Shown here piece after piece: positions 8,538-17,172 of a DNA stretch of 48,626 nucleotides. Made by a program: the position numbers and the translations under genes. Origin of the DNA: a bacterium (GTDB taxonomy: Bacteria; Actinomycetota; Acidimicrobiia; Acidimicrobiales; Bin134); NCBI GenBank assembly GCA_026709025.1, contig JAPOTT010000050.1:79879-128504 (forward strand), written 5' to 3'. The stretch's first letter is position 1. Each line of letters opens with the position of its first letter. The notes beneath the pieces were generated by a model. It was not told where the DNA came from. It searched no databases and saw only the letters and a program-made list of their open reading frames with translations.

Positions 8538-8660
8538 CAAAAAGTTTCAAACAATTTTCGGCACTAGTAACTCTAAACAATGCATACTGTGTTTCTTCAT
8601 GTCAAGTCCTTGCAGAATCTCATTGCTGCATCTAATTGATACATTGTGTCCAGCGCATGT

Positions 8661-9092
8661 CTAGTATGGTTTGCAGGCCCACTCCGCCCAGGCATCTTGT
8701 TCTGTGACCACCTCGAAGTAGCGAATGAACTTGGCTGCCCGCAAGTTGGTAGCTGGGTCTTCCAAATCTACGGGCTGACCGTCGTGTCCAGGAAAGGCCC
8801 AATCTGGGTCTTGCCAGCCAGTTAGCCAACCCTCGTTGATCTGTAGCAAGCCAACCGATTCTTGACCCCATTCTTCCATATTGCGACTTGTGGGGTCACC
8901 AAACGACTCACACTGAATCACAGCAAGCACATCGTTTACCTCGTCTGCGGGGAAGACCTGCTCGGTGAGGCTCCGCCAACGTTCCACCTCAGGCGCGAAG
9001 ATACTCTGCGAAGACGCTCCCATAGCGGTGAGCGCGCTCAGGGTTACGGCAAACAAGCCAACAAGAATGAATAAGGGTTTGGGTAGGTACAT
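8661..9092 (-). CDS. Secreted lytic-transglycosylase-like (SLT/Rpf fold) protein
   Basis: This 143-residue protein has a signal peptide (about residues 6-27, PLFILVGLFAVTLSALTAMG). It is followed by a lysozyme-fold core with the catalytic-type Glu in IQCESFGDP (Glu62) and the SLT signature SVGLLQINEGW (79-89). Such enzymes cleave peptidoglycan glycan strands between MurNAc and GlcNAc. A small muralytic enzyme next to a pilus operon would fit opening the wall for a surface appendage, but it has its own upstream region and need not be part of that system. The two cysteines (CES..., ACKPY) could form a disulfide. Confidence 0.8.
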   Translation of the reverse strand: MYLPKPLFILVGLFAVTLSALTAMGASSQSIFAPEVERWRSLTEQVFPADEVNDVLAVIQCESFGDPTSRNMEEWGQESVGLLQINEGWLTGWQDPDWAFPGHDGQPVDLEDPATNLRAAKFIRYFEVVTEQDAWAEWACKPY

Positions 9093-9261
9093 GAGTGGGA
9101 AGACATCCTACGGGCACTAGCGCTTTGAAGCTTGAGACTATTTTGGCATCCCGCAGGAGCGATATTCAATGCCCCAATTATAGGCCACGCAGAGCCCACC
9201 CGCAACGAGCAAACCGGCCAACACTGGTGCCATTATCTAAGCCGCACCGTTGGGAATATAT

Positions 9262-9312
9262 CTTATGTAAAGTTTAGCTTATGTAAAGTTTGAGGTATGA
9301 GCTTATGTCAAG
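9262..9312. repeat. Three phased direct repeats, upstream of the SLT-like gene
   Basis: The 14-mer cttatgtaaagttt occurs at 9262-9275 and exactly again at 9278-9291 (16-base period). A third, shorter copy, cttatgtcaagtt, lies at 9302-9314. They sit in the 247-base gap between the gatB stop (9340) and the SLT-like gene start (9092). On the minus strand the copies contain TTTACA or TTGACA, so they could overlap -35 elements or be binding sites for a regulator. No other feature is visible in this gap. Confidence 0.6.
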
Positions 9313-9339
9313 TTATGCGTAAGCGGTTTGGGTTTTGTG

Positions 9340-10794
9340 TCAACTGCTGCGGCGGGAGTTTAGGAGTTGGGTTAGGGCTTTACCATCGGCCTTGCCTTGA
9401 GTGGACTTCATAGCTTGGCCCACAAAAAACCCTGTGAGCTTGGCATCGCCATCACAAAAGCGCTGCCATTCAGCGGGATAGGTAGCCAGCAGCTCATCTA
9501 GCAAGGCTTCTAGTTGCTCCACCGCCATGGCTTCAAACCCCATGCCTGTAGCTAGCTGTCGAGGCGCGCCCCCTTCTGCAACTAACGCTTCCAGCACCTT
9601 TTTGGCTTGGGTTGACGTTAGCTCTTTTGCCTCCTCCATCTGGGTCAACTCAGCTAAGGCATCTGCCAGCAAACACCCAACCCCGTCTGCCAGATTATGC
9701 ACAACATGATTGTGTACCCGTTGCGCTACGCCACCCGCACCGATGGCATCTGTAACCAGCGTATCCATGCCCCGCTCCACCACAACAGCCACGCTGGCTG
9801 CGTTAGCTGATGGCAACAACTCAGCTAGCTTGCTGCGCCGGTCTCGTGGCAACGGTGGCAGAGCCTGTCGGATTTGTTCCACCCAGTCCAAAGAAGGCTC
9901 TAGCGGTAAAAGATCTGGCTCGGGAAAGTAACGGTAATCGTAATCTTCTTCTTTGGAGCGCAATGCGTGGGTACGGCCATCGCTTTCATCCCAGTGACGG
10001 GTTTGTTGCACCACAGGCTCCCCGTTGCTCAGCAACTTAATCTGACGGTTGGCTTCGTAGGTGATGGCACGGGCCATAGACCTCAAGGAGTTCACGTTTT
10101 TGATCTCACAGCGAGTCCCCAACGTCTCAGATCCAACAGGTCGCACCGACACGTTGCAATCCACTCGCAGCGAACCTTCCTCCATCTTGCCATCAGAAGC
10201 GCCTACCGCTACCAAGATGCCCCGCAACTCAGACACATACTGACGAGCTTCTTCTGCCGAGCGCAACTCTGGGCGCCCCACTATCTCAATCAACGGAACT
10301 CCAGCACGGTTGTAATCAACTAGGGAGTATCCAGCCTCATGAATGCGCCCACCTCCCCCAATGTGGGTGGTTTTACCGGTATCTTCTTCTAGGTGAGCTC
10401 GTTCGATGCCAACGCGTTTGCCAGAAGCTAGCTCTAACCAGCCGTCTGTGTTGATGGGCCGGTCGTACTGGCTTGTCTGAAAGTTCTTGGGCATATCTGG
10501 ATAGAAGTAGTTCTTACGAGCAAACACCGAAGGCTGCACGGTGCAGTTCAACGCTAGACCAACCCTGATAGCTAGCTCTACGGCCTTTTGGTTGAGTACC
10601 GGCAACGCCCCAGGGAGCCCCAAAGACACAGGATCGATGTGAGTATTGGGCTCGCCGCCAAAACGGTTAGGGCTAGCGCTAAACAGCTTGGTCTGCGTAG
10701 CTAACTCAGCATGAACTTCTAGGCCGATAACCGTTTCCCATTCGGCCTCAGCTGCAACACCATCGCCAGTGCTTTCCAACCCTTGCTGGCTCAT
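9340..10794 (-). CDS. gatB: Asp/Glu-tRNA amidotransferase subunit B
   Basis: GatB binds mischarged Glu-tRNA(Gln) or Asp-tRNA(Asn) and activates the acyl group for transamidation. I start it at ATG 10794, four bases after the gatA stop, giving 484 residues, the usual length. The GLEVHAELATQTKLF motif is near residue 22 and the conserved RKNYFYPDMPKNFQTSQYD motif near 94. The C-terminal YqeY/tail domain ends in GQAMKSTQGKADGKALTQLL. The order gatC-gatA-gatB is the standard bacterial arrangement. The gene shows nothing odd. Confidence 0.97.
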   Translation of the reverse strand: MSQQGLESTGDGVAAEAEWETVIGLEVHAELATQTKLFSASPNRFGGEPNTHIDPVSLGLPGALPVLNQKAVELAIRVGLALNCTVQPSVFARKNYFYPDMPKNFQTSQYDRPINTDGWLELASGKRVGIERAHLEEDTGKTTHIGGGGRIHEAGYSLVDYNRAGVPLIEIVGRPELRSAEEARQYVSELRGILVAVGASDGKMEEGSLRVDCNVSVRPVGSETLGTRCEIKNVNSLRSMARAITYEANRQIKLLSNGEPVVQQTRHWDESDGRTHALRSKEEDYDYRYFPEPDLLPLEPSLDWVEQIRQALPPLPRDRRSKLAELLPSANAASVAVVVERGMDTLVTDAIGAGGVAQRVHNHVVHNLADGVGCLLADALAELTQMEEAKELTSTQAKKVLEALVAEGGAPRQLATGMGFEAMAVEQLEALLDELLATYPAEWQRFCDGDAKLTGFFVGQAMKSTQGKADGKALTQLLNSRRSS

Positions 10795-10798
10795 CTGT

Positions 10799-12232
10799 TC
10801 ACCCCAAGCTCGCTTCCAGCACAGCAGCAGCACGAAACATGAGCGGTTCGCCCAGCGCAGGGGCCAAAATCTGAACCCCCACAGGCAAACCATCTTGGCC
10901 GCAACCGTAGGGCACCGACATAGCTGCTTGGCCAGTAAGGTTTACCGGCACGGTACACACGTCGCTCATGTACATGGCCATCGGATCGGCAGTGCGCTCC
11001 CCCAGCGAGAACGCTGTGGTAGGCGAAGTGGGGCTCAGCAACAGGTCGAAATCTTCCCAAGCCTTGGCGAAATCCGCAATGATTAAGGTACGCACCTTTT
11101 GTGCCTTTGCGTAATAGGCATCGTAGTAACCAGACGACAATGCATAGGTTCCCAACATGATGCGACGCTTTACCTCTTCGCCAAAACCAGCCGAGCGGGT
11201 AGCAATGTTCATCTCTGGGGTGCTTTTGGCATCTACCCGCAAGCCATAGCGCACTCCGTCAAAGCGAGCTAGGTTGCTAGAAGCCTCTGCTGGGGCGATG
11301 AGGTAGTAGGCAGACAACCCATAACCCGCAGAGGGCACACTAGCTTGGCCAACTTTGGCGCCAGCCGATTCTAGAGCACCTATGGCTTGGTCACAGCGAG
11401 CGGCAACATCGGGAGCTATACCCTTGCCACCAAGTTCTTTGATGACACCTATTCGCACCCCGGCCACACCGTGATCCAGAGTTGGCAAAACATCAGCTAC
11501 AGGCTGGCTAATGGATGTGGAGTCACGGCTATCAAACTGAGCTATCACATCGGTAACTAAGGCTGCATCGGCCACCGTGTTGGCAAACGGGCCAATCTGA
11601 TCTAAAGAGGAAGCAAACGCTATCAACCCGTAGCGCGACACCCTGCCGTAGGTGGGTTTCACTCCAACCACGCCGCACAAAGCGGCAGGTTGGCGAATAG
11701 AGCCCCCTGTGTCGGTGCCCAGCGCAATCGGAGCAAAGCCTGCGGCCACCGCTGCGGCACTACCCCCAGAGGAACCGCCTGGCACCTTGCTGGTGTCTTG
11801 AGGATTGCGAGTGGGGCGAAAAGCGGAGTTCTCTGTAGAGCTGCCCATGGCGAATTCGTCCATGTTGGTTTTGCCGATGATGACAGCACCAGCCCCACAC
11901 AGCAACTCCACTGCGGTGGCATCATACGGTGGCTCCCAACCTTCCAAGATGCGCGAGGAACAGGTGGTGGGGATACCTTTTGTACAAAGGTTGTCTTTGA
12001 TGGCCACCGGCACACCGGCCAACGGCCCTGGGTTATGGCCTTGAGCTATCTGTGCATCTATTTGGGCAGCCCGACTGCGTGCTTTATCTGCTGTGACGAT
12101 GTTGAAAGCGCATATCTCTTCTTCGCTTTGACCAATAACAGCTAAATGCTCTTCTACCACAGAAAGAGCCGAACGCGCCTTTGAGCGCACAGCGGCAGCC
12201 GTTTGGCTTGCTGAGGTGGGAGACGGGTTCAC
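10799..12232 (-). CDS. gatA: Asp/Glu-tRNA amidotransferase subunit A
   Basis: This 477-residue amidase-signature enzyme releases ammonia from glutamine for transfer to the tRNA-bound Glu or Asp. The Ser-cisSer-Lys triad is visible: Lys79 (VAIKDNL), Ser154 (PGGSSGGSAA) and Ser178 (TDTGGSIRQP). The Gly/Ser-rich amidase signature is complete. It follows gatC after 25 bases and precedes gatB by 4 bases, so the three subunits are almost certainly co-expressed. Confidence 0.98.
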   Translation of the reverse strand: MNPSPTSASQTAAAVRSKARSALSVVEEHLAVIGQSEEEICAFNIVTADKARSRAAQIDAQIAQGHNPGPLAGVPVAIKDNLCTKGIPTTCSSRILEGWEPPYDATAVELLCGAGAVIIGKTNMDEFAMGSSTENSAFRPTRNPQDTSKVPGGSSGGSAAAVAAGFAPIALGTDTGGSIRQPAALCGVVGVKPTYGRVSRYGLIAFASSLDQIGPFANTVADAALVTDVIAQFDSRDSTSISQPVADVLPTLDHGVAGVRIGVIKELGGKGIAPDVAARCDQAIGALESAGAKVGQASVPSAGYGLSAYYLIAPAEASSNLARFDGVRYGLRVDAKSTPEMNIATRSAGFGEEVKRRIMLGTYALSSGYYDAYYAKAQKVRTLIIADFAKAWEDFDLLLSPTSPTTAFSLGERTADPMAMYMSDVCTVPVNLTGQAAMSVPYGCGQDGLPVGVQILAPALGEPLMFRAAAVLEASLG

Positions 12233-12257
12233 TTGAGCTTAAGCCGCTTAGCCGCAA

Positions 12258-12563
12258 CTATGAGGCTTCGCCCAAAACCGGAGGCACCCGAAACTGGCCG
12301 TTTTCGATGTGCGGAGCTTGGGCTAACACCTGATCGCGATCCAGCGTCTGGGCGGGTTCATCTGCACGAAGCAGGTTCGAGATGCCAAAAGGGTGCTGCG
12401 TGGCAGGTAAGTCGTCAATATCTAAAGACTCCACCTCGGCTACATGATCTAACAACTCGCCTAACTGCGTGCTGAAGCGATCCAGCTCATCATCGGTTAG
12501 ACGCAGCCGGGCTAAGGCCGCCACATGAGCGCATTCGTGTTTGGTGATTCGCTCTTGGCTCAT
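12258..12563 (-). CDS. gatC: Asp/Glu-tRNA amidotransferase subunit C
   Basis: This 101-residue protein has the typical GatC pattern: ITKHECAHVAALARLRLTDDEL at the start, then QLGELLDHVAEVESLDIDDL. It is a small helical strap that holds GatA and GatB together. It starts 42 bases after the kinase gene stop and heads the gatCAB run. Length and motifs are normal. Confidence 0.95.
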   Translation of the reverse strand: MSQERITKHECAHVAALARLRLTDDELDRFSTQLGELLDHVAEVESLDIDDLPATQHPFGISNLLRADEPAQTLDRDQVLAQAPHIENGQFRVPPVLGEAS

Positions 12564-12605
12564 ATCGGTTGCCCATAGTATCGCCCAGCTTTAGCTAAAG
12601 CCTCA

Positions 12606-14507
12606 CTAAGGTCGGGTTATCAAGCGCACGCAGGTGCCACTTGGCACAGTTACCCCTGCGGGCGGGTCGGAGGCAACTACCTCGGTTTCTGACGGGCCAT
12701 CTATCTCGCCCAAACACAACATCGCATCTGTGAGCACCGCTTCTGCTTCGGTCACCGGCAAGGTAGCCAACGCAGGCACCGCTACCTCCACAGGCCCACT
12801 AGAAACCACTACCGTTACAACAGAGTCGGCTAAAACCTGCGTACCCGCTATTGGTTCAATGCGAACTACCCGCCCGGCAGGGATGTCGTTGCTTTGTTCT
12901 TGGGTTTCTACAATCGCCAGCCGAGTTTCCACAAGGCGCTCTGTAGCAAATGCAAGTGACACCCCAGGTGCTATTTCTGGCACGATGCGCGGCTCTGGGC
13001 CAAGAGAAATCACAAGATCCACGCTGCTAGCTGGCAACACCTCCACAAACATCGCATCTACCTCCACGATTGCGCCTTCGGGCACCTGTTCGTGGTGCTG
13101 AGCGTGGGTTTGACCCACCTCTAACCCCACCGCTGATAGCGCCAGTTGAGCTTCGGCCAAGCTGCGGCCCACAAGATTCTGGGGAATTGCCACAAGCTCA
13201 GGCCCCAAAGACACAAACACCCTCAACGTGTGACCCGCAGCTAATCGAGTACCCGCAACAGGCTCTTGGCGCACAACCTCGCCGGGGGTTGTGCCGTCTT
13301 GGCGCACATCTAGACGCTCTAGCACCCAGCCAGATTCAGCCACGATTGCACCCAGATCGGCCTCGGTAACCTGCAACAAATTGGGTACTGCTGTGTGTTG
13401 CGTTGCAAAAAAGTTGCTCCACAACCAGTAGCCACCACCCCCAAAGCCTCCCACCACCACAACGACTAACACCGCTAGCATGAGCTTGCGCACCGAAGCC
13501 CCCCGCCGCTTAGGGCTATCTTGGGTAAGATCATCTCCAGAGGCCGCACTAGAAGAAGGTGGCGTATGAGGGGTGCCAGCTAAGGGTACAAAAGCACTCG
13601 GATCCTCTGTTGGCACGGGCAACGGTTCGGGACGAGGCAATGTCTCGGCTACTTTGAACAGGGATTTCGCTAGTTCCGCCCCTGTAGGGCGCCTATCTCG
13701 TTCGGGGCGTACAGATGATTCCAGCACGCGCCCTAAGCTTGCGAACTGCCCAGCTAAATCTAGCTGACGGCTCATCTTGAACACTTCAGTGGATTCAGGG
13801 TCGGCTGAGTCAAACGGCACCCGACCTGTCAACGCTTCGGTGAGCACCAACACCAAAGAGTAGATGTCGCTTTTGTGATCGGGCTGAAGATGCTGGGCTT
13901 GTTCTGGGGAGGCATAGCGCAACCCCTCAGGGGGCAAAAAAGTGGGCCGCGAACACAAAGTGCCGGCTGTTTCGGCTGCCAACAGCACTCCGAGGATGCC
14001 GATGTCTACCAAGCGGGTACGTCCTAGCCTGTCGAACAAGATGTTGGTGGGGCGGACATCGCCATGAACAAGCCCTTGGCGGTCTATCTCAACAAGAGCT
14101 TGGGCAGCTTCTAGGCCCACCACGAGTGTTTGGGATGGGGACAGCAAATAGCCGCTAGCGAGCATCTGCCGCAGGCTGCCTCCGCTTAGAAACTCACTTA
14201 CAATATAAGGGCCGACATCGGATTCACCCCAATCCCTTATGGCTGCAAGGTGAGGGTGCTTCAAACCACTAGCAGCCTCGGCAGCTTGCAAAACGCCCTG
14301 GATTAAGGATTCGTCTTGCTGCCAACCATCTGCCATGCATTCATTCGCAAGCAGCTTGACAGCCACACGGCTGGACTGCGACAGGTTGACCCCGATGTAA
14401 GTGTCGGTGAAGCGACCCGCGCCCACACGCTTCAAGAGGCGATAGCGACCGCCCAACACTCGGCCAACTTCAGCAGCGGTTCTTTCAGGGGTGCTATCAA
14501 AAGGCAC
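12606..14507 (-). CDS. PASTA-domain Ser/Thr protein kinase, non-RD type
   Basis: This is a 633-residue membrane kinase of the PknB/Stk type, which senses cell-wall fragments. The N-terminal kinase domain (about 22-285) has a Gly loop (VGAGRFTDTY), the VAVK lysine (Lys51), catalytic Asp150 and Asn155 in HGDVRPTNI, Asp168 in DIG, and the YASPEQ activation segment. The usual HRD Arg is Gly149 and DFG is DIG, so it is a non-RD kinase with an altered Mg loop. A juxtamembrane Pro/Ser linker leads to one membrane helix (about 342-363) and four PASTA repeats (about 373-441, 442-509, 510-575, 576-633). The start is GTG 14507, with TACCCT seven bases upstream, which may indicate a leaderless transcript. 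Confidence 0.92.
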   Translation of the reverse strand: MPFDSTPERTAAEVGRVLGGRYRLLKRVGAGRFTDTYIGVNLSQSSRVAVKLLANECMADGWQQDESLIQGVLQAAEAASGLKHPHLAAIRDWGESDVGPYIVSEFLSGGSLRQMLASGYLLSPSQTLVVGLEAAQALVEIDRQGLVHGDVRPTNILFDRLGRTRLVDIGILGVLLAAETAGTLCSRPTFLPPEGLRYASPEQAQHLQPDHKSDIYSLVLVLTEALTGRVPFDSADPESTEVFKMSRQLDLAGQFASLGRVLESSVRPERDRRPTGAELAKSLFKVAETLPRPEPLPVPTEDPSAFVPLAGTPHTPPSSSAASGDDLTQDSPKRRGASVRKLMLAVLVVVVVGGFGGGGYWLWSNFFATQHTAVPNLLQVTEADLGAIVAESGWVLERLDVRQDGTTPGEVVRQEPVAGTRLAAGHTLRVFVSLGPELVAIPQNLVGRSLAEAQLALSAVGLEVGQTHAQHHEQVPEGAIVEVDAMFVEVLPASSVDLVISLGPEPRIVPEIAPGVSLAFATERLVETRLAIVETQEQSNDIPAGRVVRIEPIAGTQVLADSVVTVVVSSGPVEVAVPALATLPVTEAEAVLTDAMLCLGEIDGPSETEVVASDPPAGVTVPSGTCVRLITRP

Positions 14508-14589
14508 GCAATGAGGGTACTTGATGCTTCGGCAGATTCGGTGTAGCCGGGGTGTGATATGACCCCATAAGCGGGCACACTAACTCATA

Positions 14590-15024
14590 GTGTTAATCTC
14601 TAGGATTTTGGAATCTGGGGCGCTACGACGAGCGGTGCTGGGTTTGGCCGCTTTAGCAGGCGCTGCGACGGTGGTGTTGGCTTTGTTGTTAGCCGACACA
14701 GACGGCAACGATGTAAGCGTAACCGGCAACGCTTCCATAGATGCGCTGATTCCGCCTCGCAGCGCAGAGGTGCTCTCACAAGAGACGGTAGGAATAGACT
14801 TAGCACAGGGATATGAGGTGCGCCTCGTGCTAAACGGAGTGGAGCTTCCTGCTGATCAGCTGCGTCATTCGCCCGACATCAATCGCTACAGTTTCAGGCC
14901 CGACCGAGGCAAGGTGGTGGAGCGTCTGCGGGCTGAACAGAACTGTGTGCAAGCCACCTATTGGCCACAAGAAGTAGGCCCTTCAGATTCACAAACCATC
15001 ACTTGGTGCTTCGCGGCATCCTAA
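14590..15024 (+). CDS. Hypothetical single-pass membrane protein
   Basis: The frame opens with GTG 14590 and encodes 144 residues. Basic residues precede one helix (about 15-35, LGLAALAGAATVVLALLLA), then an outer domain with two cysteines (QNCVQ, ITWCF) and the stretch YEVRLVLNGVELPADQL. It is divergent from the PASTA kinase with an 82-base gap and convergent with the next membrane protein, leaving 14 bases between stops. I do not recognise the family. The membrane anchor and small outer beta-rich domain could make it a partner of the kinase, but only position suggests that. Confidence 0.7.
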   Translation: MLISRILESGALRRAVLGLAALAGAATVVLALLLADTDGNDVSVTGNASIDALIPPRSAEVLSQETVGIDLAQGYEVRLVLNGVELPADQLRHSPDINRYSFRPDRGKVVERLRAEQNCVQATYWPQEVGPSDSQTITWCFAAS

Positions 15025-15038
15025 GGCTTACCTCTGCC

Positions 15039-15890
15039 CTACAAGCGTTTTTCAGCTAGAGAAACGGCCAAACCGCATCTGCAAGGAGCTACCAACAAGG
15101 CATCTGCAGTTGTTTGGGTGCGGGTTTTGGGCAGCAAAAAACTGATGGGGCCACTGCCGGTTATCTGTAAAATCAGCCCAGTTGCTCCCCCGGTTAAATC
15201 TACGGCATTAGCCCCCCGCTCAGCTGCTGTGAAAGAACTGATTGCCCTGCGCCTCAACAGCAGCGGATCCTGTACAGCTAGATGATCGTGAAGCAGCACA
15301 CCTGCGGGCACAAACACCAACCATCTTTGGGTGAGCGAATACAAAGAGCGAATGCCGATGGCAGCCAAACACCAACCCACAGGGGTGATGATGCCACCAA
15401 GAATCCAATGCTCAGCAGCCAAAAGCAAAGGCCCGCTTACCCAGCCACCGGTTGATACCACGCCAGCCACAGGAATGCCCACCACCAGCAACACAACAGG
15501 TGGACGTAACAACAAGCGAACTTCGTCGCCATAAGAAATGCCGTTTACAAAAAAATGTCCAACCGGTGCGCTAAGCGACAACACAGCTATGGCGGCTGTC
15601 AGCGCAGCCACCAGAGTTACGCTAAGCCCATCTGCGGCACCCAGCCCAGCCCACACAGACGCAACCAACGCACCCGGCAAAGCCAAGCGGATCAGCACCA
15701 AGGTTTTAGGGTGTGCCACGAGCGAGCCCAAAAGCACTGCGGCCCAAACCACCCATAAGCCCAACGAGGCAGTTGTCCGCCACGCTGTAGCTGTGGGGCT
15801 CAGCGCATCGGCCAATACCGGGCCAGCCGAAAAGGGCAGTGCTGCCCACCAGGCTCGCACTGTCCAAACCCAAATCCGCTCCACTAGCAA
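15039..15890 (-). CDS. Hypothetical multi-pass membrane protein
   Basis: This 283-residue protein has about six hydrophobic segments (for example 47-60, 68-85, 92-112, 128-148, 155-178). A soluble C-terminal part follows, with RRRAISSFTAAERGANAVDLTGG and a final ALLVAPCRCGLAVSLAEKRL. The C-terminal soluble half may bind a ligand or nucleic acid. It starts 3 bases after the lysA stop on the same strand, so it is probably co-transcribed with lysA. I do not recognise the family. Confidence 0.75.
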   Translation of the reverse strand: MLVERIWVWTVRAWWAALPFSAGPVLADALSPTATAWRTTASLGLWVVWAAVLLGSLVAHPKTLVLIRLALPGALVASVWAGLGAADGLSVTLVAALTAAIAVLSLSAPVGHFFVNGISYGDEVRLLLRPPVVLLVVGIPVAGVVSTGGWVSGPLLLAAEHWILGGIITPVGWCLAAIGIRSLYSLTQRWLVFVPAGVLLHDHLAVQDPLLLRRRAISSFTAAERGANAVDLTGGATGLILQITGSGPISFLLPKTRTQTTADALLVAPCRCGLAVSLAEKRL

Positions 15891-15893
15891 AGC

Positions 15894-17162
15894 CTAAAGA
15901 TCGTGAATTATGAGGTCTTGGAGGCTCTCGCGACGTACCACCAAGCGGGCATCACCTTGGCGGGCGAACACCACTGCTGGTCTTGGAACTTTGTTGTAGC
16001 TAGAACCCATTGAATGGCCATAGGCCCCGGTAACAGGCGTGGCCAAGATGTCGCCCACGCAGATGTCGTTCGGCACCCACCCCTCTCGCACCAGCAGGTC
16101 GCCCGATTCGCAGTGCTTGCCCACCACTCGTACTTGTTTGTTGCGCTCAGCATCAGTTGCCCGAGGCAGGAAGGTTTCATAGCCGCTGCCATACAGCACC
16201 GGACGGGGGTTGTCGCTCATGCCGCCGTCTACAGCCACATAAGTACGTATGTTGTCCAGTTCCTTTATGGTGCCCACTTCGTAGCAGGTGATGGCGCTAG
16301 CAGCTACCAGAGCCCGCCCCGGCTCCACGCTTATGGGAACGCTCACTCCAGAGTTGGCGCAGGCTTGGGCAATGGCACTCCCCCACTGTGTGATGCTGGG
16401 CGCTGTTTCGCCTTCCACATAGGCCACCCCTAATCCCCCACCCAAAGACAACTCTGGCAAGCCATAAGGTGCTGCAAAGCTAGCCGTTACCTCTACCGCT
16501 TGCTGAAAGGCACTTAGCTCAAACACTTGACTACCTATATGGGCGTGCAGGCCCACCAAATCCACCGACTCCGCTTGGCTAGCTCTGCTAATAGCAGCAT
16601 CTGCAAGCCCCAACGAGGCGGTGAAACCAAACTTGGTGTCGTCCACTCCGGTGGTTACATATTCATGAGTGTGAGCCTCCACCCCTGGGGTGATGCGCAA
16701 CAACACCTTCGGGCGCATGCCGGTTTCGTTGTGGAGCGCATCTAGGCGGTCTAGTTCGTCAAAAGAATCCACCACGATGCGACCCACTCCGGCATCTACC
16801 GCAGCAGTTAGCTCAGCGGTGGATTTGTTGTTGCCATGCATCACGAGGCGCTCGGCGGGTACCCCAGCGGCCAAAGCCACATAAAGCTCCCCACCGGTGG
16901 ACACGTCAATGTCTAGCCCCTCTTCGTGTACTAAACGGGCCATGGCCAAACACAAAAACGCCTTAGACGCATAAGCCACAGAACCGCTTATGGCCTGTTT
17001 GGCTTCACGACAGCGTGCGCGAATGTGTTCTTCGTCATACACAAACAGAGGGGTGCCAAAATCCTTTGTCAGCGACAGCACATCGCAGCCAGCAATGTGC
17101 AACCTGCCGTTTGTATCCACCGATGCGTTGTCAGAAAGCAAGTGTTTCGGTAATGCCGACAT
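15894..17162 (-). CDS. lysA: Diaminopimelate decarboxylase
   Basis: This PLP enzyme converts meso-diaminopimelate to lysine, the last step of the pathway. It has 422 residues, normal for LysA. The PLP lysine is Lys67 in YASKAFL, and HIGSQ lies near residue 206. The Gly-rich phosphate-binding GGGLGVAY and EPGR motifs and the CESGD motif of the fold-III decarboxylases are all visible. It lies between argS and a membrane-protein gene on the same strand, with gaps of 10 and 3 bases. Confidence 0.97.
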   Translation of the reverse strand: MSALPKHLLSDNASVDTNGRLHIAGCDVLSLTKDFGTPLFVYDEEHIRARCREAKQAISGSVAYASKAFLCLAMARLVHEEGLDIDVSTGGELYVALAAGVPAERLVMHGNNKSTAELTAAVDAGVGRIVVDSFDELDRLDALHNETGMRPKVLLRITPGVEAHTHEYVTTGVDDTKFGFTASLGLADAAISRASQAESVDLVGLHAHIGSQVFELSAFQQAVEVTASFAAPYGLPELSLGGGLGVAYVEGETAPSITQWGSAIAQACANSGVSVPISVEPGRALVAASAITCYEVGTIKELDNIRTYVAVDGGMSDNPRPVLYGSGYETFLPRATDAERNKQVRVVGKHCESGDLLVREGWVPNDICVGDILATPVTGAYGHSMGSSYNKVPRPAVVFARQGDARLVVRRESLQDLIIHDL

Positions 17163-17172
17163 CTATGGTGCC

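Noticed and set aside
11690-12145. Long plus-strand open frame opposite gatA
   Set aside because: It is antisense to a conserved gene, has no recognisable domain, and arises from the codon composition of gatA.
16014-16433. Plus-strand open frame opposite lysA
   Set aside because: It lies fully inside lysA on the other strand with no ribosome site or family signal.
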